DNA from: Enterococcaceae bacterium
GTDB lineage: Bacteria; Bacillota; Bacilli; Lactobacillales; Enterococcaceae
Direction: 5' to 3'
Assembly (NCBI GenBank): GCA_022649665.1
Contig: JALCOL010000004.1
Span: 143,923 to 207,922 of the forward strand
Length of the DNA: 64,000 nt
This document shows, in pieces, positions 35,471 to 44,200 of this stretch (positions are counted from its first letter, which is position 1; the number at the start of each line of letters is the position of its first letter). Position numbers and translations under genes: made by a program. A model generated the notes under the pieces. That model made no database searches. It worked only from the letters and a program-made list of their open reading frames with translations, and was not told the origin of the DNA.

Positions 35471-35508
35471 GGAGCTATGACAAGTTTTTTGGTCATAGCT
35501 CCTTTTTT
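35471..35508 (+). terminator. terminator after the alcohol dehydrogenase
   Basis: GGAGCTATGAC (35471-35481) pairs with GTCATAGCTCC (35492-35502) and is followed by TTTTTT. Confidence 0.92.
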
Positions 35509-35793
35509 GTGCAGTGATGCAAGATAAAAGAAAGCAATCATGCAAAATACATAAGTAATTTCAAATAATAAAAAGTGGAATATGTCAGGATAGAACAGTA
35601 ATAAATCATGACATACGTGTTATATTTATCAAATTTTCAAATGCGCGGTCAAAAACGTGATGATTTTCATGCTGGAATCCACCTTATAGTATGAGTGTAG
35701 CAAGGGGCATGAGAAACTGCGAACTTGAAAAAGAGTCAGTAAACAAGAAATGAAACATCTGCAGTACGTTTCAATGAAAGGAAGTGAGAATGA
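35509..35793 (+). promoter_or_regulatory. upstream region of the WxL operon
   Basis: AT-rich non-coding stretch. TATGTCA (35581-35587) and TGACATA (35609-35615) form an inverted repeat with a 21-base spacer. A possible -10 TAGTAT occurs near 35688, but no convincing -35. The promoter of the WxL operon should lie here; I cannot place it with confidence. Confidence 0.4.
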
Positions 35794-38700
35794 ATGAAGA
35801 AAACGATCGTGGGTTTGACGGTTGGCTGTTTATTGATCCCGGGAATGCTGAATTCGGGGATCGCCTTTGCGGAAGCAAATGAAAATCAAAATTCTACAGA
35901 AGAATCTGCCGCCGCAAAAATCTTGACGTCTCAAACAGCGGCATCAGCTGCACAAGAAACAGCGAGCTCTTCAGCCAAGGAGCCGGCTGCATCTTCTTCT
36001 GAAAATAAGGAAGCGAGCGCGCCAGCTGAAGCGTCAGCTGTACCAGAAACACCGGCTTTTACGGAAGAACAAGCAAAACAATTGCAAGAAAAGCTTCCAG
36101 CAGATACAACGATCCAATTCACTGAGGGGAAGCTGATCATTGAACTTCCAGCTGACATTGATCCGAGCATCGCCCAAAAAGCTTATGACGATCTGAAACT
36201 TAATGTGCCAGTTGAAATTCGCGTGAAAGCAGCGAATCTTGATCAAAAAAGTGATTCGTATAAGCTGGGCATTCAAGTATTTCAAGAAGCCATGATTGCA
36301 AATGCAGATAACTTAGGGGCTGCTGCAGAAATATTAAATGGGACGATTCCATCCGCAATAAAAAATAGTAAGGATTATCAAAAAGCAATGATGGGTAACA
36401 GATTTTATTGGGGTGGAATATTTGGAAATTCAAATAGGTATGAAGAATATGGAACAGATTCATTTAAGGTGGATGCTAACCAGTTTCAGGCTGGGATTGA
36501 GGCGGCTCGTCAGGCATATGCTCTAGAGTTAGAGGGTTATTTAGAGAAAATCAATTCTCAAGCAATGATTTATCGTGACAAATTAGCAGACTCGACTGCG
36601 TATGTTCCAAATGCTGAATCAAGCATGGGAGGATTTTGGGGATTTATCAGTGGTGCTGGGACAGCTGTAGGAGAATTAATCAAGAGATTTTTTGGTGGTG
36701 GATTAGATAAGAAAATTCCAGAAGTATGGACATATGACAGTAATTCACCATTAACCAGTGCTGGATCTTTTCAAGGAAGAAAAACAAAGAAAACTTCTGA
36801 AGTAGTGAAAGAAACACAAAAAAACTTGATTAATTATATTGGGATTGTTTTACCGACAGTTCAAAATATTTTGGTCAAAAGAACGCTCAAAGATCCGCGG
36901 GCGATCGGTGGTCCAGAAGGTGTGTTTTTACCTGAAACACTAAATGAAGCACTGACATTGAACAAAGGCCTGAATACGGTCACAAAAACTTTTGGCTTTG
37001 GTGATGCAATTAAATCAAACATCGCTGATCAGATTTATATCAGTATGCGGAACGCAGTGAAAACCGCGTTAGTTGAATCAGGGCAAAAAGGATTGAATAA
37101 ACAAATCGCAGTCCAATTGGCTGATGAAGCACCACTCGCTAGCTTCAAAACGATTAACGATTATTATACTGAAGGCGAAAGCTTGTCACTCGCTTATGAT
37201 GCCACGTACACTTTGTCGCAAAGCTATATCACTCCGCTGAAGGCGATCGCAATGTCGAATGCTTTCATCAATGAAAAAGACAAGAGTCAAGGAGATTTAA
37301 CGGAAGGGCAGCTGTTCGAGCTGCTGGCACGTGATCATGCCGATATCTTTACCGCGGAAACGATGCAGAAATTCAATTCAGACGGCGGGAAAGCCGCACG
37401 GGAGATGCTGTACAAGATTTACCGTGCTGAATTTGACGGGGTACAAAAAGCGATCAATGATTTCCAAGCGAATCCGTTTGAAATCGGGACGACCGCTACA
37501 TTCACCAATCCAAACAACAATGAACAAGTCAATGTGCAGGATTACATCGTGATCTGGAATTGGCTCAACCTTGCTTCGCAAACTTTGATGAAAAACGGGA
37601 TGCATGATGCGGATTTGAAGTCGCATGAACAAAAAGATGGGAAAGTCGCTGAAATCAGTGAAACACCAACTGAGCAAATGACACTTGCGTCAAATGAAAT
37701 CGCAGCGGCAAACCAAGCGTATCCGAATGATACGGACATCATTACTGAACATCACGATGAAATGATGGCGATCGCAAAAGACAGCTACCGATACTCTTAC
37801 AATGCCGAAGCGAAACGAGCGAACACTGCTTTTGAAAAAGGCGGCGAAGAGTTCATCAATCAGGCGACCGTCAAGAACAAAGAGCCATACTCGTTATATG
37901 GTTTGAAAGGAATCAAAGATACGCCAGATGAACCGCTCGATGCAAACTATACCGGCACGAATGACCAGACCTCTTCCTTATTCAAAGCAGGGGATCCGAA
38001 TTATCTAGCCGGACTTGCTTTTAAAGACGGCTTCGCGAAAAAATTCGAAACGGACGGTTTGCAAATCGTCCTCGAAGTCCAAAAAGACAAAGACAGTCTT
38101 GGCGAAGTGTCCGAGCTGAAAGAATTATTTAAAGCTGACTCCTTGATGCGTTACGGTGTCATCAGTCAAAAGAAAACAACGATCAATATCCCGAATGCAG
38201 CTGGGTGGGAACTGGAAGACCCGCAGCAGAAGGGACATTCGCTCAGCGGCAATACGATCGAACTTGAAAATCAGCCGTTTGAAACAGGCAACTATCCATA
38301 TGAAAACGGACAGAAGCTCACCCATCAAAAGAAAATCGTTTTGAACTATAACAAGTTGCTGACGCCGAGTATTGAGAGCTTTACTGCAAACGGCTTTTCA
38401 GTTGAAGGAACGCTCAAAAGATATGAAGGCAAAAAGCAAACTGTTCAAATCAAAGATCAAAGCGGCACAGTGATCGTGACCGCGAAAGTCGATCAAAAGG
38501 GCCGATTCGAAGCGGATCTTCCGCAAGACAAAGTCAAAGTCGGCGATACGCTTAGTGCAACCGCTGTTCTCGTCAATACTTTCGGAACGGAAACAACGAG
38601 CGCGGCACGGCAAACAAAAATCACTGAAGGAACACTTGTCTTTAACGTAACGACCGCGAGCGGCAAAGACAATAACGAGCTGCTTTGGACCAAACGCTTG

Positions 38701-39039
38701 CTGCAATTGGGCAGCATCACATTAGACCGTGACGCAGGCAATGAGATCGAGATCGCTGTAAAAGACCATCGTCTCGTACCAAAAGACTGGTCATTGACCG
38801 TTGGAGCTGCTGGTACGCAAAATTCGCATTTTGAACTGATGTGGAATGATCAGCTGCTGATTCCGGGAACATCGATCCACGTCTTAGAAGGATCCGGAAC
38901 GAAAGAACAAGACTTTTCTGAAAAAGAAGGTCTCAAGCTTCACAGTGATAAAACGATCCCAATCGGCAAATATACCAGTGAAAAAGGAACAGCACCTACT
39001 GTCGAATGGACACTTAACAATGTCGAAACTGCCGATTGA
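35794..39039 (+). CDS. large secreted WxL-domain surface protein
   Basis: Secreted protein of 1081 residues. It has a signal peptide (about 1-27), an Ala/Ser/Glu-rich linker to about residue 90, a large helical region with recurrent YxxGxxxFxxA-like stretches, an Ig-like beta domain (about 845-945, SIESFTANGFSVEGTL) and a C-terminal WxL-type domain carrying DWSLTVGA and VEWTLNNVE. WxL domains bind peptidoglycan non-covalently. Bases ~36235-36880 are markedly AT-richer and use different codons from the flanks. A glycine-rich hydrophobic stretch lies near residues 276-304. First gene of a csc-like operon; likely adhesin or substrate-binding surface protein, function unknown. Confidence 0.82.
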   Translation: MKKTIVGLTVGCLLIPGMLNSGIAFAEANENQNSTEESAAAKILTSQTAASAAQETASSSAKEPAASSSENKEASAPAEASAVPETPAFTEEQAKQLQEKLPADTTIQFTEGKLIIELPADIDPSIAQKAYDDLKLNVPVEIRVKAANLDQKSDSYKLGIQVFQEAMIANADNLGAAAEILNGTIPSAIKNSKDYQKAMMGNRFYWGGIFGNSNRYEEYGTDSFKVDANQFQAGIEAARQAYALELEGYLEKINSQAMIYRDKLADSTAYVPNAESSMGGFWGFISGAGTAVGELIKRFFGGGLDKKIPEVWTYDSNSPLTSAGSFQGRKTKKTSEVVKETQKNLINYIGIVLPTVQNILVKRTLKDPRAIGGPEGVFLPETLNEALTLNKGLNTVTKTFGFGDAIKSNIADQIYISMRNAVKTALVESGQKGLNKQIAVQLADEAPLASFKTINDYYTEGESLSLAYDATYTLSQSYITPLKAIAMSNAFINEKDKSQGDLTEGQLFELLARDHADIFTAETMQKFNSDGGKAAREMLYKIYRAEFDGVQKAINDFQANPFEIGTTATFTNPNNNEQVNVQDYIVIWNWLNLASQTLMKNGMHDADLKSHEQKDGKVAEISETPTEQMTLASNEIAAANQAYPNDTDIITEHHDEMMAIAKDSYRYSYNAEAKRANTAFEKGGEEFINQATVKNKEPYSLYGLKGIKDTPDEPLDANYTGTNDQTSSLFKAGDPNYLAGLAFKDGFAKKFETDGLQIVLEVQKDKDSLGEVSELKELFKADSLMRYGVISQKKTTINIPNAAGWELEDPQQKGHSLSGNTIELENQPFETGNYPYENGQKLTHQKKIVLNYNKLLTPSIESFTANGFSVEGTLKRYEGKKQTVQIKDQSGTVIVTAKVDQKGRFEADLPQDKVKVGDTLSATAVLVNTFGTETTSAARQTKITEGTLVFNVTTASGKDNNELLWTKRLLQLGSITLDRDAGNEIEIAVKDHRLVPKDWSLTVGAAGTQNSHFELMWNDQLLIPGTSIHVLEGSGTKEQDFSEKEGLKLHSDKTIPIGKYTSEKGTAPTVEWTLNNVETAD

Positions 39040-39071
39040 TCGATAGATGAGGACCACAAAGGAGGGAGAAA

Positions 39072-39500
39072 ATGAAACGAAGGATTTCGATTTTAGTCGG
39101 GCTCGGGCTTTTCCTGATGTTGGGACTGACCAGTCTGGCTCATCCCGCCAGAGCCAGCGGAGAAAATGATTTTTCCGCACACGGAACGGCCACTTTCGAA
39201 GTCGTCGAATCGACGGCAAACAGCGGGCAACAAGACAAAAAAACAGATTCGGCCGCAACGCCGAGTGAAAAGAATCCTACGAACCAAGGCAAGAATGTTC
39301 AAACCGGCCGTCGCAACAATTCTCCAGCGACTGCTGCAAAGGACACGGATGATCAAAAATCACTGAATACTGCTTCACACAAAATGCTTCCGCAAACCAA
39401 TATGCTGACAAGTTTTGGTTTATCATTTCTCGGCGGACTCTTGCTGATGTTCGGCTGGATCCTCCTTTGGTTAAGGAGGCGCAAAAATGAAGAGAACTAA
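39072..39500 (+). CDS. small LPXTG-type cell-wall-anchored protein (CscD-like)
   Basis: Protein of 142 residues with a signal peptide (about 1-30), a hydrophilic low-complexity middle and a sortase signal at the C-terminus: LPQTN, then a hydrophobic segment and the basic tail RRRKNEEN. Such small LPXTG proteins are the CscD component of csc/WxL gene clusters, thought to help assemble a surface complex. GGAGGGAGAAA precedes the ATG. It overlaps the next gene by 14 bases. Confidence 0.85.
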   Translation: MKRRISILVGLGLFLMLGLTSLAHPARASGENDFSAHGTATFEVVESTANSGQQDKKTDSAATPSEKNPTNQGKNVQTGRRNNSPATAAKDTDDQKSLNTASHKMLPQTNMLTSFGLSFLGGLLLMFGWILLWLRRRKNEEN

Positions 39501-40056
39501 ATTTGTTTTCGCGGCGCTTTTGACCATACTGGCAAGCGGCGTCATCACAACAACCGTTGATGCAGAAGAAGCATCTCATAATAGCGGAGAGGCGGAGACG
39601 GCCGTCGGGATCAAAATCACTGAGCCAAGCTTTTGGCTGACGGATGTCTGCGACCTTGCTTTCGGAAAAGTGGAAACTTCCGGAAAAGTCCGCCAGATTT
39701 CCGCCAAAAATGATCTGCGGGTCAAAATCAAAGAGCGGCGAGCGGCAGGAAGCCCGTGGAAATTACTGCTTACTTTTGAAACTTTTGAAAATGAAAGCCG
39801 CACACCGGTATCAGATGTAAAAATCACTTTGGGAGAAGGTGAAGCAAAAAGTACCGCGAGCGGAAGTATCGATGGAAATAAGGCAACACTTACTTGCGAA
39901 CAGCAAACAAAACTTGGAGCACAAATCGGCAAGATCGAACCCGCTGAAGTGACCTATACGATTCCGAAAGAAAAAGTGGTCATGACTTTGCCGGCGGATA
40001 CGCCGCCAGGAAAATATCAAACAACTCTCGTATATGTACTGAGCGACGCTCCTTAA
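39487..40056 (+). CDS. secreted WxL-domain protein
   Basis: Protein of 189 residues with a signal peptide ending near VDAEE and a WxL-like domain making up most of the mature protein. The first motif is intact (SPWKLLLTF); the second, at the C-terminus, is degenerate (TTLVYVLSDAP, YVL in place of WxL). AGGAGGCG precedes the ATG, which lies inside the end of the LPXTG gene, so the two are coupled. It probably attaches to peptidoglycan and to the DUF916 protein encoded downstream. Confidence 0.8.
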   Translation: MKRTKFVFAALLTILASGVITTTVDAEEASHNSGEAETAVGIKITEPSFWLTDVCDLAFGKVETSGKVRQISAKNDLRVKIKERRAAGSPWKLLLTFETFENESRTPVSDVKITLGEGEAKSTASGSIDGNKATLTCEQQTKLGAQIGKIEPAEVTYTIPKEKVVMTLPADTPPGKYQTTLVYVLSDAP

Positions 40057-40113
40057 AAATGGGAATTATGGATCCAAAAAATAAAAAGCATACAAAAAAT
40101 GGAGGAAATTATA

Positions 40114-40713
40114 ATGAATACAACGATCAAAGGATTAGGCGCACTACTTGCAACAGTTACGATGCTGACGGCAGCCAGCCCCGCATTTGCGGCAGAAGTC
40201 GGGACAAAACAAGACACAAATACGCAGGTGGAAGTCACGGACAATATAGATGATAAAGACAAAGACAAACCTGGAACAAACACTGATCTGCAATTAGTCC
40301 AAGTGCCATCGCAATTTAATTTCAAAACGAAATTGCAATCGAGCAATGAGTATTCGATCGATGGTAAAAATGAAGGGACAAATAAAGATTATGTTGTATT
40401 CACGAACTCTACGAAACAAAAATGGTCGGTCAAATCAGTCGTGAATCCAGAAATGACAGATCCTACTAAAAACAAAAAAGTTGATGTTACTGGACTGAGT
40501 TTCAAAGTTGGCGCGAAAGCAATCGATGCGAAAACTGGTGCGATCGTGATGGACAGTTTGACAAATCCGATTGGACAGGACGGAAAAGCAACAGCAAGTC
40601 TGGATTCGTTGCAGATCAAAGTGACACCGAAAGCTGGCAGCAAGATCGAGCTCGGTGATAAATATACCGGCACGATGAGCAGCACCCTTTATGATACGGA
40701 AGACGCACAATAA
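40114..40713 (+). CDS. secreted WxL-like protein, motif partly decayed (paralog 1)
   Basis: Protein of 199 residues with a signal peptide ending SPAFAAEV, then an acidic linker DDKDKDKPG and a WxL-like beta domain. The first motif reads QKWSVKSVV (W-x-V), and the C-terminal motif has lost its tryptophan (YTGTMSSTLYDTEDAQ), although the YTGT lead-in typical of WxL domains remains. ATG 40114 follows GGAGGAAATTATA. It is clearly related to the next gene, which suggests a tandem duplication followed by divergence. Confidence 0.78.
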   Translation: MNTTIKGLGALLATVTMLTAASPAFAAEVGTKQDTNTQVEVTDNIDDKDKDKPGTNTDLQLVQVPSQFNFKTKLQSSNEYSIDGKNEGTNKDYVVFTNSTKQKWSVKSVVNPEMTDPTKNKKVDVTGLSFKVGAKAIDAKTGAIVMDSLTNPIGQDGKATASLDSLQIKVTPKAGSKIELGDKYTGTMSSTLYDTEDAQ

Positions 40714-40746
40714 AAAAACTTATAAAAAATATTGGAGGAAGAAAAA

Positions 40747-41451
40747 ATGAAATCAACAAAAATCTTAAGTTTCGTACTGATGGCCACTTCTTTACTCGCG
40801 ACTGCTACCCCAGCATTTGCCGCTGAAACGGAACATGAAGTAGGCAGTAAAGACACGGATGCGACCGTCAAGATCATCCAAAAAGAGGTCGATCCAGTGA
40901 ATCCAGTTGATCCGGATGACAAAGATAAAAATAAGCCAAATCCTGACCAAATCGCGAATTTGAAATTTATGGAAGCACCAAAGACGTTCTATTTTGAAAC
41001 GAAAATGACTGGCGATACTTATTCGTTGAAAGCTGACAAAACCACGACTTTTGACGGTAAAAAAGCCATTGAAGATGGGGCAAAATACCAAGTCTTCTCC
41101 GATGCAAAAGGCGCCCATTACAATGTCAAATCAGTAATCGATAAACAACTAGTAGAAAAGACAAAACCAGAGAAAAAAGTCGATGTCTCCAGCTTCAAGA
41201 TCAATGATAAAGAAATCATTAATGACGGTATCGTGATGAGCCATACTATGACTGATGGAAATGGCGCCAACTATAATTTTGATACCACTGGGTTTGCAAC
41301 GATGCCAGTTGAAAATATCTCCATTGATTTTACCAAAGCAGCTGCTTCAGAGCAGATCGCCTCTGGAGACGAATACACCGGGACGATCCACAACACTTTG
41401 TACAATGTTTACAACGAAACGATAAAAACACCTACAACACCTGTAAAATAA
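40747..41451 (+). CDS. secreted WxL-like protein, motifs decayed (paralog 2)
   Basis: Protein of 234 residues with a signal peptide ending TPAFAAET and an acidic, Pro/Asp/Lys-rich linker (PVDPDDKDKNKPNPD). The domain matches paralog 1 in layout, but both tryptophans are gone: AHYNVKSVI and YTGTIHNTLYNV. This is the most diverged member of the locus. It may have lost wall binding or bind a partner instead. ATG 40747 follows GGAGGAAGAAAA. The DUF916 gene begins 40 bases downstream. Confidence 0.76.
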   Translation: MKSTKILSFVLMATSLLATATPAFAAETEHEVGSKDTDATVKIIQKEVDPVNPVDPDDKDKNKPNPDQIANLKFMEAPKTFYFETKMTGDTYSLKADKTTTFDGKKAIEDGAKYQVFSDAKGAHYNVKSVIDKQLVEKTKPEKKVDVSSFKINDKEIINDGIVMSHTMTDGNGANYNFDTTGFATMPVENISIDFTKAAASEQIASGDEYTGTIHNTLYNVYNETIKTPTTPVK

Positions 41452-41491
41452 GCTCCGGCACTAAAGACTAAAAAGAATTGGGGAATGCAAG

Positions 41492-42529
41492 ATGTTAAAG
41501 AAACTGACCATATTGGTGTTTGGATTATTGCTCACGATCGGCATACTGCCACTGAATGTTTTGGCCGCAGATGATGGAAGCGAAGTTGGGTTTACGATCA
41601 CGCCGCATTTACAAGCAAATCAGCGGAACACCGGCAACAGTTTCTTTGACCTTGCTGTCAAACCCGATGAAGAATTGGACCTTTCCTTTGACATCATCAA
41701 CTCTTCTGGAAAGGAACAAACTTTCGATATCGCTGTCAACCCGGCTTATACGAATGATGCCGGGCAAATCGATTATGTCGATTCTGACCACAAACGCGAC
41801 GCAACACTAAAAGTAGATCTGGCAAAGATCGCGGACTATGAAAAAGCCGCAACGGTCGCTGCCGGTGAAACGAAGACGGTCCCGCTCAAAATCAAAGTTC
41901 CGGCAGAAGCCTTTCAAGGTGAAGTCTTAGGCGGGATCCATGTGACCCGCCGGACAGCAGAAGGTGAGCAGGAAGGCGCACAATTAGTCAACAAGTTCGC
42001 TTATGTAATCGGTTTGAAAATGACTGAAAACGAAACAGCGATCAAGCGCGACTTGAAGCTGCTGGATGTCAATGCCGGCTTGTCATACCACCATACGAGT
42101 GTCAAAGCACAGATGCAAAATCCTGAACCAACAGCGATGGGGCATCTCGAATTTGATGCAAAAGTCACCAAAAAAGGTTCTGACAAAGTCATCAAAGAAC
42201 AAAAAAGCAAAGATCTATCGATGGCGCCAAACTCAAGCTTCGATTATGTGATCGATTGGAAAAATCAGGAACTGGAAGCGGGCGACTATCACCTGGCACT
42301 AGTCGTGAAAGATGCGCAGGATAACGAATGGAAGTTCGATAAAGACTTTACGATCACTGCTAAAGAAGCGAAGAAATACAATGCTTCAGCAGTCGAATTA
42401 GTCAAGAAAGATCATACACCGTGGATCTACGCTCTCGTTGGGCTCCTTCTAGCGATCATCGTTGGTTTCATTATCTTCCTCATCATCAAACGCCGAAAGA
42501 ATGAAGAGACTGAAGCGGAAGCCAAATAA
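41492..42529 (+). CDS. DUF916/DUF3324 membrane protein (WxL-interacting protein, CscA-like)
   Basis: Protein of 345 residues with a signal peptide, two tandem beta domains (DUF916 at about 30-160 with FFDLAVKPDEELDLSFDI, and DUF3324 at about 165-295), one C-terminal membrane helix (about 305-328) and a basic cytoplasmic tail RRKNEETEAEAK. The family binds WxL proteins and peptidoglycan. It completes the csc-like set: LPXTG protein, WxL proteins, DUF916 anchor. A terminator follows. Confidence 0.9.
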   Translation: MLKKLTILVFGLLLTIGILPLNVLAADDGSEVGFTITPHLQANQRNTGNSFFDLAVKPDEELDLSFDIINSSGKEQTFDIAVNPAYTNDAGQIDYVDSDHKRDATLKVDLAKIADYEKAATVAAGETKTVPLKIKVPAEAFQGEVLGGIHVTRRTAEGEQEGAQLVNKFAYVIGLKMTENETAIKRDLKLLDVNAGLSYHHTSVKAQMQNPEPTAMGHLEFDAKVTKKGSDKVIKEQKSKDLSMAPNSSFDYVIDWKNQELEAGDYHLALVVKDAQDNEWKFDKDFTITAKEAKKYNASAVELVKKDHTPWIYALVGLLLAIIVGFIIFLIIKRRKNEETEAEAK

Positions 42530-42550
42530 GGGCTCTCCGCAAAAAATAAA

Positions 42551-42594
42551 ACGCGATGGAATGGTATCAACAACCTCCCAGCGCGTCTTTTTTT
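42551..42594 (+). terminator. terminator of the WxL operon
   Basis: ACGCGATGG (42551-42559) pairs with CCAGCGCGT (42578-42586) with one mismatch, followed by a T run. Confidence 0.75.
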
Positions 42595-42691
42595 CGATAT
42601 TTGTAAGATCTTCTTAATATGTAAGCGGAACCTCGCAAAATAAATCATGATAAAATTAAAGAAAGGAGAAAATTCGGGAGGAGGGGTATTT

Positions 42692-44200
42692 TTGGAACTT
42701 TTCGAACTGCTGGACCCAACCGAGCAGCGAGGCGTCCGCATTCTTCAATCGGTCTTGCGAGAGGGCGGGAAAAGAAAAGTCAGTCAGCTGGCAGAGGAGC
42801 TGGAAGTCAACCGGGCAACGATCAAAGAAGATATTGAACTATTAAAAACGATGGTGGGTCAATTCGATAAAAAGATTTTATTTGTTTACGACGGCGAATC
42901 GCTGCAAATCGAGACGAACGGAAAACTAACCAGCTTGGAACTCTATTACGCTTATCTGCAGCAGTCGATCAATTACCAAATCCTGCTCGCGATTTATGAA
43001 CACGGCCGCTTTTCCCTGAAATCGCTGGCATATCAATTGATGATCAGTACGGCGACTTTATCCCGCCGAATCAAGACGGTCAATCTTTTACTCGAAGAAT
43101 TCACACTCGTGATCAAAAATGGCCAGCTGCAAGGAACGGAACTGCAGATCCGCTACTTTTATTTTATGCTGTTTTGGTTTGGGCGGCCGTATCATATCAA
43201 CCAAAAAAAGTTTAAAGACCCGGCGACTAGTGAATTCGTCAGGCTTATGGCGCGGCGCTTGCAGATCTCTTTGTCGTATGATGCTGAAATGAAACTTTTG
43301 ATCTGGCTGAGCATCTCCAAACGGCGGATGTCGCAGTTTGACAGCGCAGAAATGCAGTATTTTGACTTGCTTGATGCAGGTGGTTTCCGCGATGATTTGT
43401 TTGTTGAGGTGCACCGGCTGCTTGCGCATTTTTATAGCCGCTATGCGTTTGAATGGAATACTGCTGAAGCTCAGCTGCTGTTTGTTTTCCTGTTGGCTCA
43501 TATCGATTTGTCTGCCGAGAGTCCATACGTGCAGCAGTTGCTGGCGGCAGGGCTCGCGCATGACTATCCGGCGGCCAAACTCAACCGATATGTGCGGGAG
43601 AAGATCCTTGCGAATTTTATTACGGATCGTTTAAGTGAAGGATATCTCAAGCAATTCACGCTTGAACTCTATCAAGCGCATTGCCTTTTCTACTATTTTA
43701 ATGGTGCGATCTACTTTTTGGAGCACACGGGTCTGATCCACGTCTTGGATAAACTGCCAATCACGATCGTCGAAGAGTATTGCCGTCAGCTGGTCGATGA
43801 GGTGGAAGAATACATCCAGATTCCCAGAATTAAAAAAGATATTTCCTACTGGCTCCTTTTTCAGCAGTATATCAATCTGCTCTATGTCGGCTATATCGAT
43901 CTGCAGTTTTATTTGAAGATCGGCTGTGATTTTCCCTTTTCAAAAAGTTTAGCAGGGACGTTTCGCGACCATATTTTTTATAATCTCGACCCTCGGATCA
44001 AAGTCAAACTCGAGAAATATATCGACGGCGAAAAATATGATCTGATCATCAGCAATATTCAAAGAGAATATCGCGGACATGGAGAAGAACAAGTGTACAT
44101 CATCTTCAGTATCGAATATGAGGCGGATTTCAACCACTTAGAAACATTTCTCCGTGAATATTATCAAAAAAAATTAGTCGAGGAGGTGGTCAAAAAATGA
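42692..44200 (+). CDS. Mga-type helix-turn-helix regulator
   Basis: Regulator of 502 residues. Two N-terminal DNA-binding helix-turn-helix domains are visible: KVSQLAEELEVNRATIKEDI (about 25-45) and SLKSLAYQLMISTATLSRRI (about 110-130). A large Mga-like helical middle domain follows, and the C-terminus resembles the EIIB-like domain of Mga (DLIISNIQREYRG). The TTG at 42692, seven bases after GGAGGAGG, is preferred; an ATG at 42647 lacks a good site. It overlaps the following flavoprotein gene by four bases. Being next to the WxL operon, it is a candidate regulator of it. Confidence 0.82.
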   Translation: MELFELLDPTEQRGVRILQSVLREGGKRKVSQLAEELEVNRATIKEDIELLKTMVGQFDKKILFVYDGESLQIETNGKLTSLELYYAYLQQSINYQILLAIYEHGRFSLKSLAYQLMISTATLSRRIKTVNLLLEEFTLVIKNGQLQGTELQIRYFYFMLFWFGRPYHINQKKFKDPATSEFVRLMARRLQISLSYDAEMKLLIWLSISKRRMSQFDSAEMQYFDLLDAGGFRDDLFVEVHRLLAHFYSRYAFEWNTAEAQLLFVFLLAHIDLSAESPYVQQLLAAGLAHDYPAAKLNRYVREKILANFITDRLSEGYLKQFTLELYQAHCLFYYFNGAIYFLEHTGLIHVLDKLPITIVEEYCRQLVDEVEEYIQIPRIKKDISYWLLFQQYINLLYVGYIDLQFYLKIGCDFPFSKSLAGTFRDHIFYNLDPRIKVKLEKYIDGEKYDLIISNIQREYRGHGEEQVYIIFSIEYEADFNHLETFLREYYQKKLVEEVVKK

